From: Candidatus Sulfotelmatobacter sp.
GTDB taxonomy: Bacteria; Acidobacteriota; Terriglobia; Terriglobales; Acidobacteriaceae
Length of the DNA: 51,247 nt
Assembly: GCA_030038125.1 (NCBI GenBank)
Contig: JASHPL010000149.1
Coordinates: 1 to 51,247 of the forward strand
Direction of reading: 5' to 3'
In this document: piece after piece, positions 35,229 to 43,993 of the stretch
Position numbering within the stretch: position 1 is the stretch's first letter
Layout of the letters: every line of letters starts with the position of its first letter
Position numbers and translations under genes: made by a program
Notes under the pieces: model-generated
What the model saw: only the letters and a program-made list of their open reading frames with translations
The model's database searches: none
What the model was told of the DNA's origin: nothing

Positions 35229-35654
35229 CTATCGCGCTGCGGACTTAGCCCTTGGCCACTTCGCCACGATCGTCGTCGAAATGCCACCGCGCGGACGAAA
35301 CTCTCCTCGGACCTCTGCCCACACGGGTTTCGCCCATTTCACCACGTCTTGGAGTACCTGATTTACCACGTTCTCCTGAAAGATTCCCAAGTTGCGATAG
35401 CTCTGCAGGTACTCTTTGAGCGACTTCAGTTCCAGGCAGCTTTTCTTGGGCATGTAGCGAATGGTGATGACGCCGAAATCCGGTAGCCCGGTTTTCGGAC
35501 AGACCGACGTGAACTCAGGATCGTCCACGACGATTTCATAGCCGGGGAATTGATTGGGCCAGGTTTCGATCTCCGGAAACCGGTGATCCAGGCCGGCAGC
35601 AGCGTGTTCGGCCGTGTAGCGGGACGATTTGGGCATACGGGGCATTGTAATCAT
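35229..35654 (-). CDS. queF: NADPH-dependent 7-cyano-7-deazaguanine reductase QueF (type I)
   Basis: 141 residues, the length of unimodular type I QueF. It reduces preQ0 to preQ1 in queuosine synthesis. The catalytic Cys is in SVCPKTGLPDFG and the QueF motif is ELKSLKEYLQSYRN. The start could be ATG 35654, 35645 or 35636; none has a good ribosome-binding site. No preQ1 riboswitch is recognisable upstream, and no other que genes are in the window. It heads a transcript that continues into the MFS and glycosyltransferase genes, an association that may be only positional. Confidence 0.95.
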   Translation of the reverse strand: MITMPRMPKSSRYTAEHAAAGLDHRFPEIETWPNQFPGYEIVVDDPEFTSVCPKTGLPDFGVITIRYMPKKSCLELKSLKEYLQSYRNLGIFQENVVNQVLQDVVKWAKPVWAEVRGEFRPRGGISTTIVAKWPRAKSAAR

Positions 35655-35747
35655 TGAGAACTTGCAGCCGAGGCCCTGATGCTCGCATCCAATTTGGTAA
35701 TCGACGTAGATACGTGCTAAGGGCGGTCTCGGTACCTACAACGGTTT

Positions 35748-35782
35748 CAGGAATGATAAATTACTGCTTACAGTTATTCCTG
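35748..35782 (+). other. Stem-loop upstream of the efflux adaptor gene
   Basis: CAGGAAT (35748-35754) pairs with ATTCCTG (35776-35782), and inside it ACTG (35763-35766) pairs with CAGT (35771-35774). It ends 22 bases before TTG 35805. It could be part of the 5' leader of the adaptor gene or a divergent operator shared with queF. There is no direct support for either. Confidence 0.25.
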
Positions 35783-35804
35783 CCGCAGCCTGAAAGATAA
35801 CAAG

Positions 35805-37046
35805 TTGGCTTCGAACAATAATTCGCGTGCGTCGTCGCGCCGGCGATGGATATGGCTCGGCTTCGCGGTAATCGCCGTGGCCTTATTGCTTTCCTTTTCC
35901 CGGCCAACGCCCCTGAAAGTACGCGCTGTCACCGTGCAGCGTGGCGCGATCCGCAGTGTCGTTTCCACAAATGGCAAGATCGAGCCCATCGAAAATATGG
36001 AAGCGCACGCTCCGGTCCCTACCACTGTCAAGCGCATTTGGGTGAGGGAAGGCGATCACGTTCACAAAGGACAGCTTCTGCTGCAGCTTGATGATGCCGA
36101 CCTGGTTTCTAAAGCGGCTCAGGCTCAGGCACAGTTGAAGGCGGCGGACGCCGACCAATCCGCGCTCAAAGCTGGGGGCACGCAGGAAGAAGTGCTGACG
36201 CTGGACGCCCAGTTGAGAACCGCCCGGGTGGCAAGAGATGTCGCTCAGCACAAGCTCGATGCGCTCCGGAAACTGGAACAGCAGGGCAACGCTTCTCCCG
36301 GAGAAGTAGCCGTCGCGGAAGAGAACTTGAAGACGGCTGATTCCGACTTGATCCTGGCAGAACAGAAGAAGAAGGATCGTTACTCTCAACCCGAGATCGG
36401 GAAGGTGAAAGCGCAGGCGGCTCAGGCACAAGCAGCATACGATGCCGCTGAGGACGATTTGGCCAAGTGCAACGTCCGCGCCCATTTTGACGGCATTGTC
36501 TATTCGCTGCCTGTGAAGCAGGGAGCATTTGTGCAGGCCGGAGATTTACTTTTGCAAGAGGCCGATCTGTCACGAGTGCTGGTGCGTGCCTACGTCGATG
36601 AACCCGACATTGGCCGTCTTCAGCCCGGACAAAAAGTTGAGATTACTTGGGATGCGCTGCCCAACCGGAACTGGAGCGGCAAACTACTGACGATTCCTAC
36701 GACTGTAAAGCTTCGAGGCGCGAGAAATGTCGGAGAGGTCACCTGCGCCATTGACAATGAAGGTTTTCGCTTGCTGCCCAACATCAATGTCGGCGTCACG
36801 ATCGTAGTTGCCGAACGCGACAATGTTCTCACACTTCAGCGCGATGCACTCCGGGCCGAGGATGACAAGCCGTATGTTTACCAGATCGTGAAAGGCCACT
36901 TAAAGCATCAGCCGGTCGAGATCGCACTACAGAATCTGACTCAGGTTGAGATCGCGTCGGGTCTCCCTCCGGGAGCCGAAGTGGCACTTCCCGCTGAAGA
37001 AAACAGGCCACTGTTTGATGGTGCGTCGGTAAAGGTCGTACCGTGA
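35805..37046 (+). CDS. Periplasmic adaptor protein (HlyD/MacA type) of an efflux system
   Basis: 413 residues from TTG 35805 (the first plausible start). An N-terminal membrane anchor (RWIWLGFAVIAVALLLSF) is followed by a first beta-barrel/lipoyl half (IWVREGDHVHKGQLLLQLDD), a long alpha-helical hairpin rich in Ala/Gln/Lys (about 103-230), the second lipoyl half (KCNVRAHFDGIVYSLPVKQG) and beta-barrel and membrane-proximal domains. Such proteins bridge an inner-membrane pump to TolC. The TolC-type channel follows 193 bases later, but no ABC or RND pump gene is beside them. The cargo is unknown. Confidence 0.9.
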   Translation: MASNNNSRASSRRRWIWLGFAVIAVALLLSFSRPTPLKVRAVTVQRGAIRSVVSTNGKIEPIENMEAHAPVPTTVKRIWVREGDHVHKGQLLLQLDDADLVSKAAQAQAQLKAADADQSALKAGGTQEEVLTLDAQLRTARVARDVAQHKLDALRKLEQQGNASPGEVAVAEENLKTADSDLILAEQKKKDRYSQPEIGKVKAQAAQAQAAYDAAEDDLAKCNVRAHFDGIVYSLPVKQGAFVQAGDLLLQEADLSRVLVRAYVDEPDIGRLQPGQKVEITWDALPNRNWSGKLLTIPTTVKLRGARNVGEVTCAIDNEGFRLLPNINVGVTIVVAERDNVLTLQRDALRAEDDKPYVYQIVKGHLKHQPVEIALQNLTQVEIASGLPPGAEVALPAEENRPLFDGASVKVVP

Positions 37047-37239
37047 AGCAATAAGACGGCTCCGGCACAAAGGTAGACCAGCCACTCAAATGATCTGAGT
37101 TGTGCTTCTTACTCCTGCTTTTAAGATTGCCTTTCCTGGGCATCTTTAGCCTTCCGGGCGGAAAATCTCTCTGCCTTCCCCGGCCTGCATTTAGAATTTT
37201 CGCGAGCATTCAAAATCAGCAGAACACCAGGGAAAGACA

Positions 37240-38589
37240 ATGACAAATTTGTGCCGTGGTGCGCGCAAGGCAAACTGGATTCTGGCAGTTGTTCTCATTC
37301 CTGCAGCAGTGATGGCAGAACCAATCCCATTGAAACGCGTGGTAGAGCTTGCCTTGTCGCATGCGACGTCGTTAGCCGTTTCTGCGGCGGACGAACAGCG
37401 GGCGGTGAACAGCTATCGCGAGCTCAAAGACAGCTATATTCCAGCGCTCTCGACCGGAGCCGGGATCGGATACACCTATGGGTTTCCCCTCACGCTGGCA
37501 GGATCCGCGCCGGCGTTGTTCAATGTCAACGCGCAGTCGGCGCTACTGGATGCATCGTTGCGGCAATTTGTGAAAGCGGCGAAAGCTGAGTCTGCCGTGG
37601 CGTCGTTCAAGGATAAAGATCAGCGGAACCAGGTCATTCAGGATGCGGCCCAGAGCTATGCCGAACTTGGCAAATGGGAACAGCGACTCGGGGAGTTGCA
37701 GCAGACTGAGTCGGAGGCGGAGAAGACCGAGGCGGCGGTATCCGAGCGTGTGAAAGAAGGCGTGGATACGCAAATGGATGAAGAACGGGCCAGACTGGCG
37801 ACGCTTCGAGTGCGTTTGCGCATTACGGAAGCGCAGGGCTCGGCCGACGTGCTGCGGGAGCACCTTTCCAAACTGACCGGCCTTCCAGCCAGCGACATCC
37901 AGACCGAGCCGGATTCTATTCCGGCATTTCCCGCTCCACCTACCGAAGCCACCAAACCTTCGACAACTGACACCAACCCTTCCCTGGAAGCTGCCGTTGA
38001 GCACGCCCGCGCGCAATATCTCCGTGCGCAGGGAGAGCATCGGGCGCTGTGGCCCAGCTTTGACTTTGCAGCCCAGTACGCCCTTCTTTCGACATTCAAT
38101 AATTTTCAGAACTATTACATTCCGTCGAAACCGTGTCCTGTGGCGGGAGTTTCCGTCCTTTGCGTGACCAATACTTTTCATCAGAACAACGCAACCTTCG
38201 GTGTAGCGATCCGCTTTCCATTTTTCAACCTTGGGCAGCACGCGCGGGCGCGCGAGGCGGATGCGGATGCGTTGATTGCCAAGAAACAGGTGGAAACTGC
38301 CCGTAATCAGGTCTCAGAAGAGACTTTGCGTTTTCAAAGAACCGTCACCCAGATGCAGGCCGCGCGCGATGTGGCGCAGCTGGAATATGAAATCGCCCAG
38401 AAAACACTGGAGGGGGTGCAGACCCGGGTGCAAGCAGGCACGGCGAATCTGCACGACGTTGAAGAGGCTCGATCGCAGGTGAGCGAGCGCTTCATTGCCC
38501 TTCAGGATGTCACACTGGATCTTCAGCGCGCCCAGCTAGGCTTACTACGCTCCACGGGCGAATTGGAAAAGTGGGCGCTGGGCGGATAA
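37240..38589 (+). CDS. TolC family outer-membrane efflux channel
   Basis: 449 residues with a signal peptide (WILAVVLIPAAVMAEP) and AGGGA before ATG 37240. The two-fold helical repeat of TolC proteins is visible: PLKRVVELALSHATSLAVSA in the first half and NPSLEAAVEHARAQYLRAQG in the second, each followed by long amphipathic helices (QVIQDAAQSYAELGKWEQRL; QLEYEIAQKTLEGVQTRVQA). It trimerises to form the outer-membrane exit duct. It is evidently the partner of the adaptor upstream. The spacer 37047-37239 shows no gene. Confidence 0.92.
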   Translation: MTNLCRGARKANWILAVVLIPAAVMAEPIPLKRVVELALSHATSLAVSAADEQRAVNSYRELKDSYIPALSTGAGIGYTYGFPLTLAGSAPALFNVNAQSALLDASLRQFVKAAKAESAVASFKDKDQRNQVIQDAAQSYAELGKWEQRLGELQQTESEAEKTEAAVSERVKEGVDTQMDEERARLATLRVRLRITEAQGSADVLREHLSKLTGLPASDIQTEPDSIPAFPAPPTEATKPSTTDTNPSLEAAVEHARAQYLRAQGEHRALWPSFDFAAQYALLSTFNNFQNYYIPSKPCPVAGVSVLCVTNTFHQNNATFGVAIRFPFFNLGQHARAREADADALIAKKQVETARNQVSEETLRFQRTVTQMQAARDVAQLEYEIAQKTLEGVQTRVQAGTANLHDVEEARSQVSERFIALQDVTLDLQRAQLGLLRSTGELEKWALGG

Positions 38590-38626
38590 GGGAAAGGACG
38601 GCTTGAAGCTCGCCATCCGTTAGGTT

Positions 38627-38657
38627 CCCATGTCTCGCAAAAGCAGCGAGACATGGG
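38627..38657. repeat. REP-like palindrome, copy 2 (possible bidirectional terminator)
   Basis: A perfect 12-bp stem: CCCATGTCTCGC (38627-38638) pairs with GCGAGACATGGG (38646-38657) around AAAAGCA. It lies between two convergent genes (TolC and the secreted protein). Read on the minus strand, its sequence follows copy 1 at 30928-30961 almost base for base, including flanking TGC and the CTCGC core. This supports a dispersed repeat family; a terminator role is plausible from position. Confidence 0.7.
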
Positions 38658-38671
38658 GCATCCTAGGGTCG

Positions 38672-39604
38672 TCAGTGCGACACGGCTGCGAAGAGGTCGG
38701 AGTGCATTAGAGATTGAAACTGCTGATCGCTGGCTTTGAAATGCAAAAGCAGGTTGGAACTGTCGGAGTCGACGGTTGTGTTATCGACGGCGACCTTCTC
38801 AGCGGGCGTAGCGCTCATCTTCTTGTAGAGAATACCGGCTTTGACCAGAGAGGATAGTGTTGCGGCCGTCACCGAATCCGAAGTGAGCACCGTCAGATCG
38901 AAGTTCACCCCGTTGCTGAAATTCATGCCGTAACGAGATCCGACGATGCGCTTCTTGATCGTTTCATAGTCGGCAATATTGGCGGCCTGGCCGAGGGCAG
39001 ATCGCATCATGTTCTGCGTTCCTTGCTGATCGAGAATGCTCCAGACGGGCGAGGCGTCGACATCAGGCATCATATCGGCCATATCGCCGTTGGTATCGAG
39101 GCTGAGAGTTTTTCCATCCCGCGTGTCGAGGGCCGCGTCCAGACCGGTCTGATCTCCGAACAGAAGGCTGCTCTCATCAAGGAAGACCATGACGAAGCCG
39201 CCATCCATCGGATAAACGTCAGAATTGTTGTATTTCTTGGGCTTAAAATTCTGCAACTTCATCCGTTTGAGCACGGCTTTCATATTGAAAGGGCCGTTGG
39301 CGAAGCCGACACTCTTAACTCCCTGTTTGCCATCGCGGAAGGAGGCAAAGGTCAGCGAGTCCACATCTTTATCGGGATCGATGCCGATACTCTTCAGGGC
39401 TGCCTCGAACTGCTTGATGTTGTCGGGCATCAACTGCTGCTTCAACGCCATGGCGGTCGGCGAATCTTTGAGTGAGCGATAATCGACCGAGATCAGTTGC
39501 AGCAGATCCGCGGGAATGCAGGCACGGGCTGAAGAATTCAGCGGCATTGCATAGGCCATGCTCACAAGCAGAACCGAAGTCAGACAGATTTTGAACAGTT
39601 TCAT
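38672..39604 (-). CDS. Secreted protein of unknown function
   Basis: 310 residues with a signal peptide (MKLFKICLTSVLLVSMAYA) and AGAGGG ahead of ATG 39604. The mature protein starts with PADLLQLISVDYRSLKDSPTA and contains IDPDKDVDSLTFASF, DVYPMDGGFVMVFLDESSLLFG and DSSNLLLHFKASDQQFQSLM. The pattern of alternating beta strands and helices suggests two similar alpha/beta halves, but I do not recognise a family. Similar proteins occur in other acidobacterial genomes, as far as I recall. It is monocistronic, with 263 bases upstream (39605-39867) in which I find no gene. Confidence 0.75.
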   Translation of the reverse strand: MKLFKICLTSVLLVSMAYAMPLNSSARACIPADLLQLISVDYRSLKDSPTAMALKQQLMPDNIKQFEAALKSIGIDPDKDVDSLTFASFRDGKQGVKSVGFANGPFNMKAVLKRMKLQNFKPKKYNNSDVYPMDGGFVMVFLDESSLLFGDQTGLDAALDTRDGKTLSLDTNGDMADMMPDVDASPVWSILDQQGTQNMMRSALGQAANIADYETIKKRIVGSRYGMNFSNGVNFDLTVLTSDSVTAATLSSLVKAGILYKKMSATPAEKVAVDNTTVDSDSSNLLLHFKASDQQFQSLMHSDLFAAVSH

Positions 39605-39867
39605 AATCCCTCTAAAACTCGCAAATTAGTTCAGCGGAACGTGCAATTCTGGGTTAGATGCACGATCCGAAGCTGTCGTTAGTAGATGGCTAGATTCTAT
39701 AGTACTTGCAGCCCAAAATTGCGGAACAAAAGTGCTCTCCCTGTTGGCAGATTCAAGCCCTAGCCTGATTCCGGTCAAATTTTTGTCATTTCGAACCAAA
39801 CAGACGTACGAGATTCGAGCGCTCTTGCGAGGGGCGAAAAACCTGCTGTTCCTTTCGCATAGGTCCT

Positions 39868-41364
39868 TTAGGGCGAGGAGGATCCGGCTTGCGCCAACGC
39901 GGCCGTGCCTTCGCGAATCTTCTTTACAAACACCTTATCTGTTATCGACGCCAGATTGATTTCCACGTTGGCCAGCGCGCCGGCCATGGCAGCGCGGGCC
40001 AGAGCAATGGCGGTGCTCAGGTCCGACTTCATATTGGGATTGCTGATCGATTCGAGCGATCGCGCGATGCGGGCGACTTCGTCCGCTTTCTCCGCGACGC
40101 TCAGAGGCACCGAGGTAGCCTGCCGTAATGCTGTGTCGATCATCGCCGTGGCGGAGTCTTCATCTGCGGTCTTGGCCTGCTTGTAAGCGCTCATCACCGA
40201 GTTGAACGCCGCGGCGTCCGCGTCGATGGCCGCCTTGAGCTCTTCCCGCAGGGATCCCAGGCGAGCGATGGCCGAGCTGAGCTGTGATTCATATTGGGCA
40301 TAAGCTTTTTTCCCTCGCGACATCGCCGCGACCATGTGCGCCAGGCCCGCAGCCATCGCCGCGGATGCCGCTGACGCGCTGCCCCCGCCAGGAGTGGCCG
40401 TTGGCGCGGCAAGTTGTTCGATGAAGGGTTCGACTCCGGCTCGCAGGCCACCGACAGCCATTTTCCCGCTCATGACTGCCGCCAGACGGTTTTCGAGAAT
40501 AAGGGACGAATCGAAGTTTTCAACCTGCAGAAACCATTCCGCCGCCTGCTCCAGAGCTTTCTTGGGAATCAGGCCAACGATCTCGCTGGAAATCGGCATG
40601 ACGCCGTAGCGGGCGGCTTCGCGCTTGACCAGTTCAAACACGCGATGCACGGGCGTCTGCTCGAAATCGGTAAGATTCATCGACACCTGCGCCAGACCGC
40701 GAACCAGAAATCCCGCTCCTTTCACGAAGCGCAAACCGCCGCTGGAAAAACGCACGGCCTTGGCGATCTTCTTCGCAATCTCGACCTCGGGTGTGCTGAG
40801 GAAAACGTTATAGGCGATCAGAAACTTGCGCGCACCGACGACCGTTGCTCCGGCCGTCGGATGCACACGGGGCTCGCCGAAATCCGGCTTCCGCGCCGGA
40901 TTGGTGCCAATTTCTGCGCGAATGCCTTCGAATTGCCCGCGACGAATATTTTCCAGATTCTGCCGCTCCGGTGTCGTCGCAGCCGCTTCGTAGAGATAAA
41001 CCGGAATCTGAAAGCGCTTCCAGATTTCCTCGCCCACGTGGCGCGCCATGGCCACGCAATCTTCAATTGTGACCCCATCGATCGGGATGAACGGGACCAC
41101 GTCGGATGCTCCCATCCGCGGATGCGCTCCCGTATGAACATTCAGATCGATCAGTTCCGCAGCTTTACCCACGCCGCGAATCGCGGCTTCCTGGATGGCT
41201 TCACGCTCGCCAACGATCGTGATGACAGAGCGGTTGTGGTCGGCGTCGCTTTCGCGGTCGAGCAGGTAGACGCCCGGTATCTTCATGGCGCCAACAATGG
41301 CGTCAACTTTGGATTTATCGCGGCCTTCGGAAAAGTTCGGCACACATTCCACGAGCGTAGACAT
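39868..41364 (-). CDS. ftcD: Fused glutamate formimidoyltransferase / formimidoyltetrahydrofolate cyclodeaminase
   Basis: 498 residues. The N-terminal 300 are the formimidoyltransferase (MSTLVECVPNFSEGRD, LNVHTGAHPRMGASDVVPFIP with the catalytic His). Residues from about 310 are the all-helical cyclodeaminase (VEPFIEQLAAPTATPGGGSA, DADAAAFNSVMSAYK, ANVEINLASI). Together they move the formimino group of N-formimidoylglutamate onto tetrahydrofolate and release ammonia, the last step of one route of histidine degradation. Many bacteria have these as separate proteins; here the fusion is complete, as in animals. No hut genes are adjacent. Confidence 0.95.
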   Translation of the reverse strand: MSTLVECVPNFSEGRDKSKVDAIVGAMKIPGVYLLDRESDADHNRSVITIVGEREAIQEAAIRGVGKAAELIDLNVHTGAHPRMGASDVVPFIPIDGVTIEDCVAMARHVGEEIWKRFQIPVYLYEAAATTPERQNLENIRRGQFEGIRAEIGTNPARKPDFGEPRVHPTAGATVVGARKFLIAYNVFLSTPEVEIAKKIAKAVRFSSGGLRFVKGAGFLVRGLAQVSMNLTDFEQTPVHRVFELVKREAARYGVMPISSEIVGLIPKKALEQAAEWFLQVENFDSSLILENRLAAVMSGKMAVGGLRAGVEPFIEQLAAPTATPGGGSASAASAAMAAGLAHMVAAMSRGKKAYAQYESQLSSAIARLGSLREELKAAIDADAAAFNSVMSAYKQAKTADEDSATAMIDTALRQATSVPLSVAEKADEVARIARSLESISNPNMKSDLSTAIALARAAMAGALANVEINLASITDKVFVKKIREGTAALAQAGSSSP

Positions 41365-41467
41365 AACGGAAGAGAATAGCTGGCAGTAGAGGCAGGGGGC
41401 AAGCCAGGCTACTCATTCTTGAGCTGACGTCGTTCTTCCCGAATCTGCTCGCGAGACCTCAGCATTG

Positions 41468-42580
41468 TTACGTGATCCACCCTCCGCCGACCACGACCTC
41501 GCCATCGTAGAAAACCGCAGCCTGGCCCGGTGTGATCGCGCGCTGCGGCTGATCAAAGGTCACCAGAACTTCATCTGCACTCAAGCGCTCAATCAGCGCT
41601 GGCGCAGGCTCATGGCGGTGACGAATCTTCACCCTGACCCGCATCGGTTCCCGCAAATCATCGACCGAGATCAGATTTACCCGCTTGGCGCGCAGTGTGC
41701 TCGAATAGAGATGCTCATCGCCGCCGACGATCACTTGCTTCGACGCTCCGCTGATCTGGATGACATAGAGCGGCGATCCCGTGGCGACGCCGAGTCCCTT
41801 GCGCTGGCCGACCGTAAAGTTGTGAACGCCTGCGTGCTCGCCGATGACTTCACCGCTGGTCGTAACCAGTTCGCCCGCGGTATCAGGGAGCGATTCCCCC
41901 TGCTCGGCAAGATAGGCGTCGATAAAGCGTTTGTAGTCGCCTCCCGGGACGAAGCAGATCTCCTGCGAATCCGGCTTCTCCGCGATGGCGAGTCCGTGCT
42001 TAGCCGCTAGTTCGCGAACTTGCGGCTTGGTCATATCGCCGAGAGGGAAAAGTGTGCGGCTGAGCTGTTCCTGCGTCAGTCCGAAAAGAAAATACGTCTG
42101 ATCCTTGCTCAGATCCGCGGGGCACCGAAGTAGCCAGCGCCCGTGCGCTCCATCATAGGCCACGCGGGCATAATGTCCCGTGGCGATACGCTCCGCTCCA
42201 ATCTGCTGGGCCACAATTAATAGCTGGTCAAACTTCAAGTGATTGTTGCAGAGACTGCAAGGGATCGGCGTGCGTCCGGAAATATATTCTGCGACAAACG
42301 GACGCACCACGTCGCGCTCGAATCGCTCCTCCTGGTTGACGACGTAATAGGGAATGCCGATCTGCTGCGCCACACGCCGGGCGTCGTACACGTCGTCAAG
42401 CGAGCAGCAGCGTCCGTGAACAGACTCGGGCATGCCCTCGCGACCAGCCAGCCGACGCTGGTTCCATAGCTGCATCGTCAAGCCGATCACGTTGTGGCCC
42501 TCAGCGCGCAGCATAGCCGCGACGGTGGAAGAATCCACACCGCCCGACATGGCGACGGCTACTGTTTCAGGGCGATTCAT
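41468..42580 (-). CDS. mnmA: tRNA-specific 2-thiouridylase MnmA
   Basis: 370 residues, the family's usual length. It has the PP-loop ATP site SGGVDSS near the N-terminus, the catalytic Cys in CSLCNNHLKFD and the second active Cys in EICFVPGGDYKRF, plus GHYAR and VATGSPLYVI of the C-terminal barrel. It thiolates U34 of tRNAs for Glu, Gln and Lys. It lies 135 bases downstream of the cysteine desulfurase gene, a pairing that fits sulfur delivery. No obvious ribosome-binding site is seen at 42580. Confidence 0.96.
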   Translation of the reverse strand: MNRPETVAVAMSGGVDSSTVAAMLRAEGHNVIGLTMQLWNQRRLAGREGMPESVHGRCCSLDDVYDARRVAQQIGIPYYVVNQEERFERDVVRPFVAEYISGRTPIPCSLCNNHLKFDQLLIVAQQIGAERIATGHYARVAYDGAHGRWLLRCPADLSKDQTYFLFGLTQEQLSRTLFPLGDMTKPQVRELAAKHGLAIAEKPDSQEICFVPGGDYKRFIDAYLAEQGESLPDTAGELVTTSGEVIGEHAGVHNFTVGQRKGLGVATGSPLYVIQISGASKQVIVGGDEHLYSSTLRAKRVNLISVDDLREPMRVRVKIRHRHEPAPALIERLSADEVLVTFDQPQRAITPGQAAVFYDGEVVVGGGWIT

Positions 42581-42681
42581 GCTTCTCTAGTGAGGATAGC
42601 AGGAGTGATGCGTTCCAGCATCCAGCACTCAATAGGTATCGCCAACTGCAGAGCTCAGGCAAGGCGAAATCGCCTCCTGCA

Positions 42682-42713
42682 TGCTGAATCCTGATGCTGA
42701 TTCCTGGTGCTGG
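42682..42713. repeat. Short imperfect tandem repeat (13-bp unit)
   Basis: TGCTGAATCCTGA (42682-42694) is followed by TGCTGATTCCTGG (42695-42707) and TGCTGG (42708-42713), about 2.5 copies. It lies between the desulfurase stop and mnmA. It has no evident coding or regulatory role. Confidence 0.4.
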
Positions 42714-42715
42714 CC

Positions 42716-43879
42716 CTAGCCCGTAACAGCGTGCCTGCGGTAGGTCGGCGAAAGCTCGCGTAATCTCGCCACGGTTTCGGGCACGAGGCTTAGGGCGTAC
42801 GCGATCTCGTCTTCCGTCGTCTGCTTGCCCAGACTGAAGCGAATACTCCCACGCGCCTGATCCGGCTTTTGGCCCATGGCGATCAGAACATGCGATGGCT
42901 CAATAGCTCCGGAGGAGCACGCGGCACCGGTGGAAACGGCGAGGCCCTTCAGATCAAGCGCAATGACGAGCGACTCCCCCTCGATATGATCGAAGCGAAG
43001 GTTGGTCGTATTCGGCACGCGCGGAGCGCCCTGGCCATTCACTGTAGCGTCGTCTACCTGCGCTAAAATCTCGCGCTCGAGCCTGTCGCGCAACGCGGCT
43101 AAACTTCGATCATCTTCGCGGACGAGGCCATCCTTCGCCAGCTCCGCCGCCTTCCCTAACGCCGCAATTCCAGGAACATTCTCAGTTCCGGCGCGGCGCG
43201 AGCGCTCGTGCCGGCCTCCGTGAAAAAGAGGCTGCAACTTCGTACCCTTTCGGACATAGAGGGCGCCAACTCCTTGCGGAGCATGCATCTTGTGCCCGGA
43301 GATCGAAAGCGCATGGCAGCCGATTCGATTGACGTCAATTGGAACCTTGCTTGCCGCTTGTACGGCATCGGTGTGAAACAGAATCCTGGCCTCGGCGGCG
43401 ATCTTGCCGATCTCTTCGACTGGCTGCAGAACGCCCGTCTCATTGTTCGCCATCATGATCGAAATCAGCTTCGTATTCGGGCGCAATACGCGGGGAAGAT
43501 CATCTGGATCAACGAGCCCGCAGCCATCCACCGGCAGAATGGTGACTTGACAGCCGATTTCCTCCAGATGCTTGCATGTGTGCAGAACAGCATGGTGCTC
43601 GACGCTGGACGTGATGACGTGGTCGCCAGCTTTCACCAGACCCGCGATAAGGTTGTCACCTTCTGTGCCGCCGCTGGTGAAGACAATCTCTGACGCGCTT
43701 GCTCCGAGCAGCGCCGCTACCGACTCACGCGCGTTCTCGACCGCTGCACGCGTTTCCTGTCCGTGGTGATGAATGGACGACGCATTGCCAAAATGCTCGG
43801 AAAAATAGGGGCGCATTGCCTCAAACACCTCGGGCAGCATCGGCGTCGTAGCGTTGTTGTCGAGGTAAATCCGGCGCAT
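42716..43879 (-). CDS. Cysteine desulfurase (NifS/IscS type)
   Basis: 387 residues. A fold-type I PLP enzyme that removes sulfur from cysteine: YLDNNATTP at the N-terminus, SSVEHHAVL, PLP-lysine motif SGHKMHAPQG, and the persulfide-carrying loop Cys in STGAACSSG. AAGGG lies 8 bases before ATG 43879. No iscU, nifU or iscA is adjacent, while mnmA is next downstream, so tRNA thiolation is a likely, though perhaps not only, use. I leave the symbol open because nifS and iscS paralogues cannot be told apart here. Confidence 0.94.
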   Translation of the reverse strand: MRRIYLDNNATTPMLPEVFEAMRPYFSEHFGNASSIHHHGQETRAAVENARESVAALLGASASEIVFTSGGTEGDNLIAGLVKAGDHVITSSVEHHAVLHTCKHLEEIGCQVTILPVDGCGLVDPDDLPRVLRPNTKLISIMMANNETGVLQPVEEIGKIAAEARILFHTDAVQAASKVPIDVNRIGCHALSISGHKMHAPQGVGALYVRKGTKLQPLFHGGRHERSRRAGTENVPGIAALGKAAELAKDGLVREDDRSLAALRDRLEREILAQVDDATVNGQGAPRVPNTTNLRFDHIEGESLVIALDLKGLAVSTGAACSSGAIEPSHVLIAMGQKPDQARGSIRFSLGKQTTEDEIAYALSLVPETVARLRELSPTYRRHAVTG

Positions 43880-43993
43880 ACAGAACCCTTCTTTATTTTA
43901 CGCGAGTAGTCCCTTCGATAGAGCTACTGAGTCCCCGGCGATCTCTGGGCGGTCTGCGTCGCAGGCTTTTCCCACATGAACAGATGGCAATGG

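Noticed and set aside
35655-35804. preQ1 riboswitch upstream of queF
   Set aside because: I could not find the short pseudoknot pattern of preQ1 aptamers; only a generic hairpin is present and it is nearer the divergent adaptor gene.
39605-39867. Possible tRNA or small RNA in the 263-base gap before the ftcD end
   Set aside because: No cloverleaf, no terminator-like hairpin and no strong promoter could be recognised.
40414-41379. 321-residue open frame antisense to ftcD
   Set aside because: ftcD is certain from its motifs; the antisense translation is a compositional shadow.
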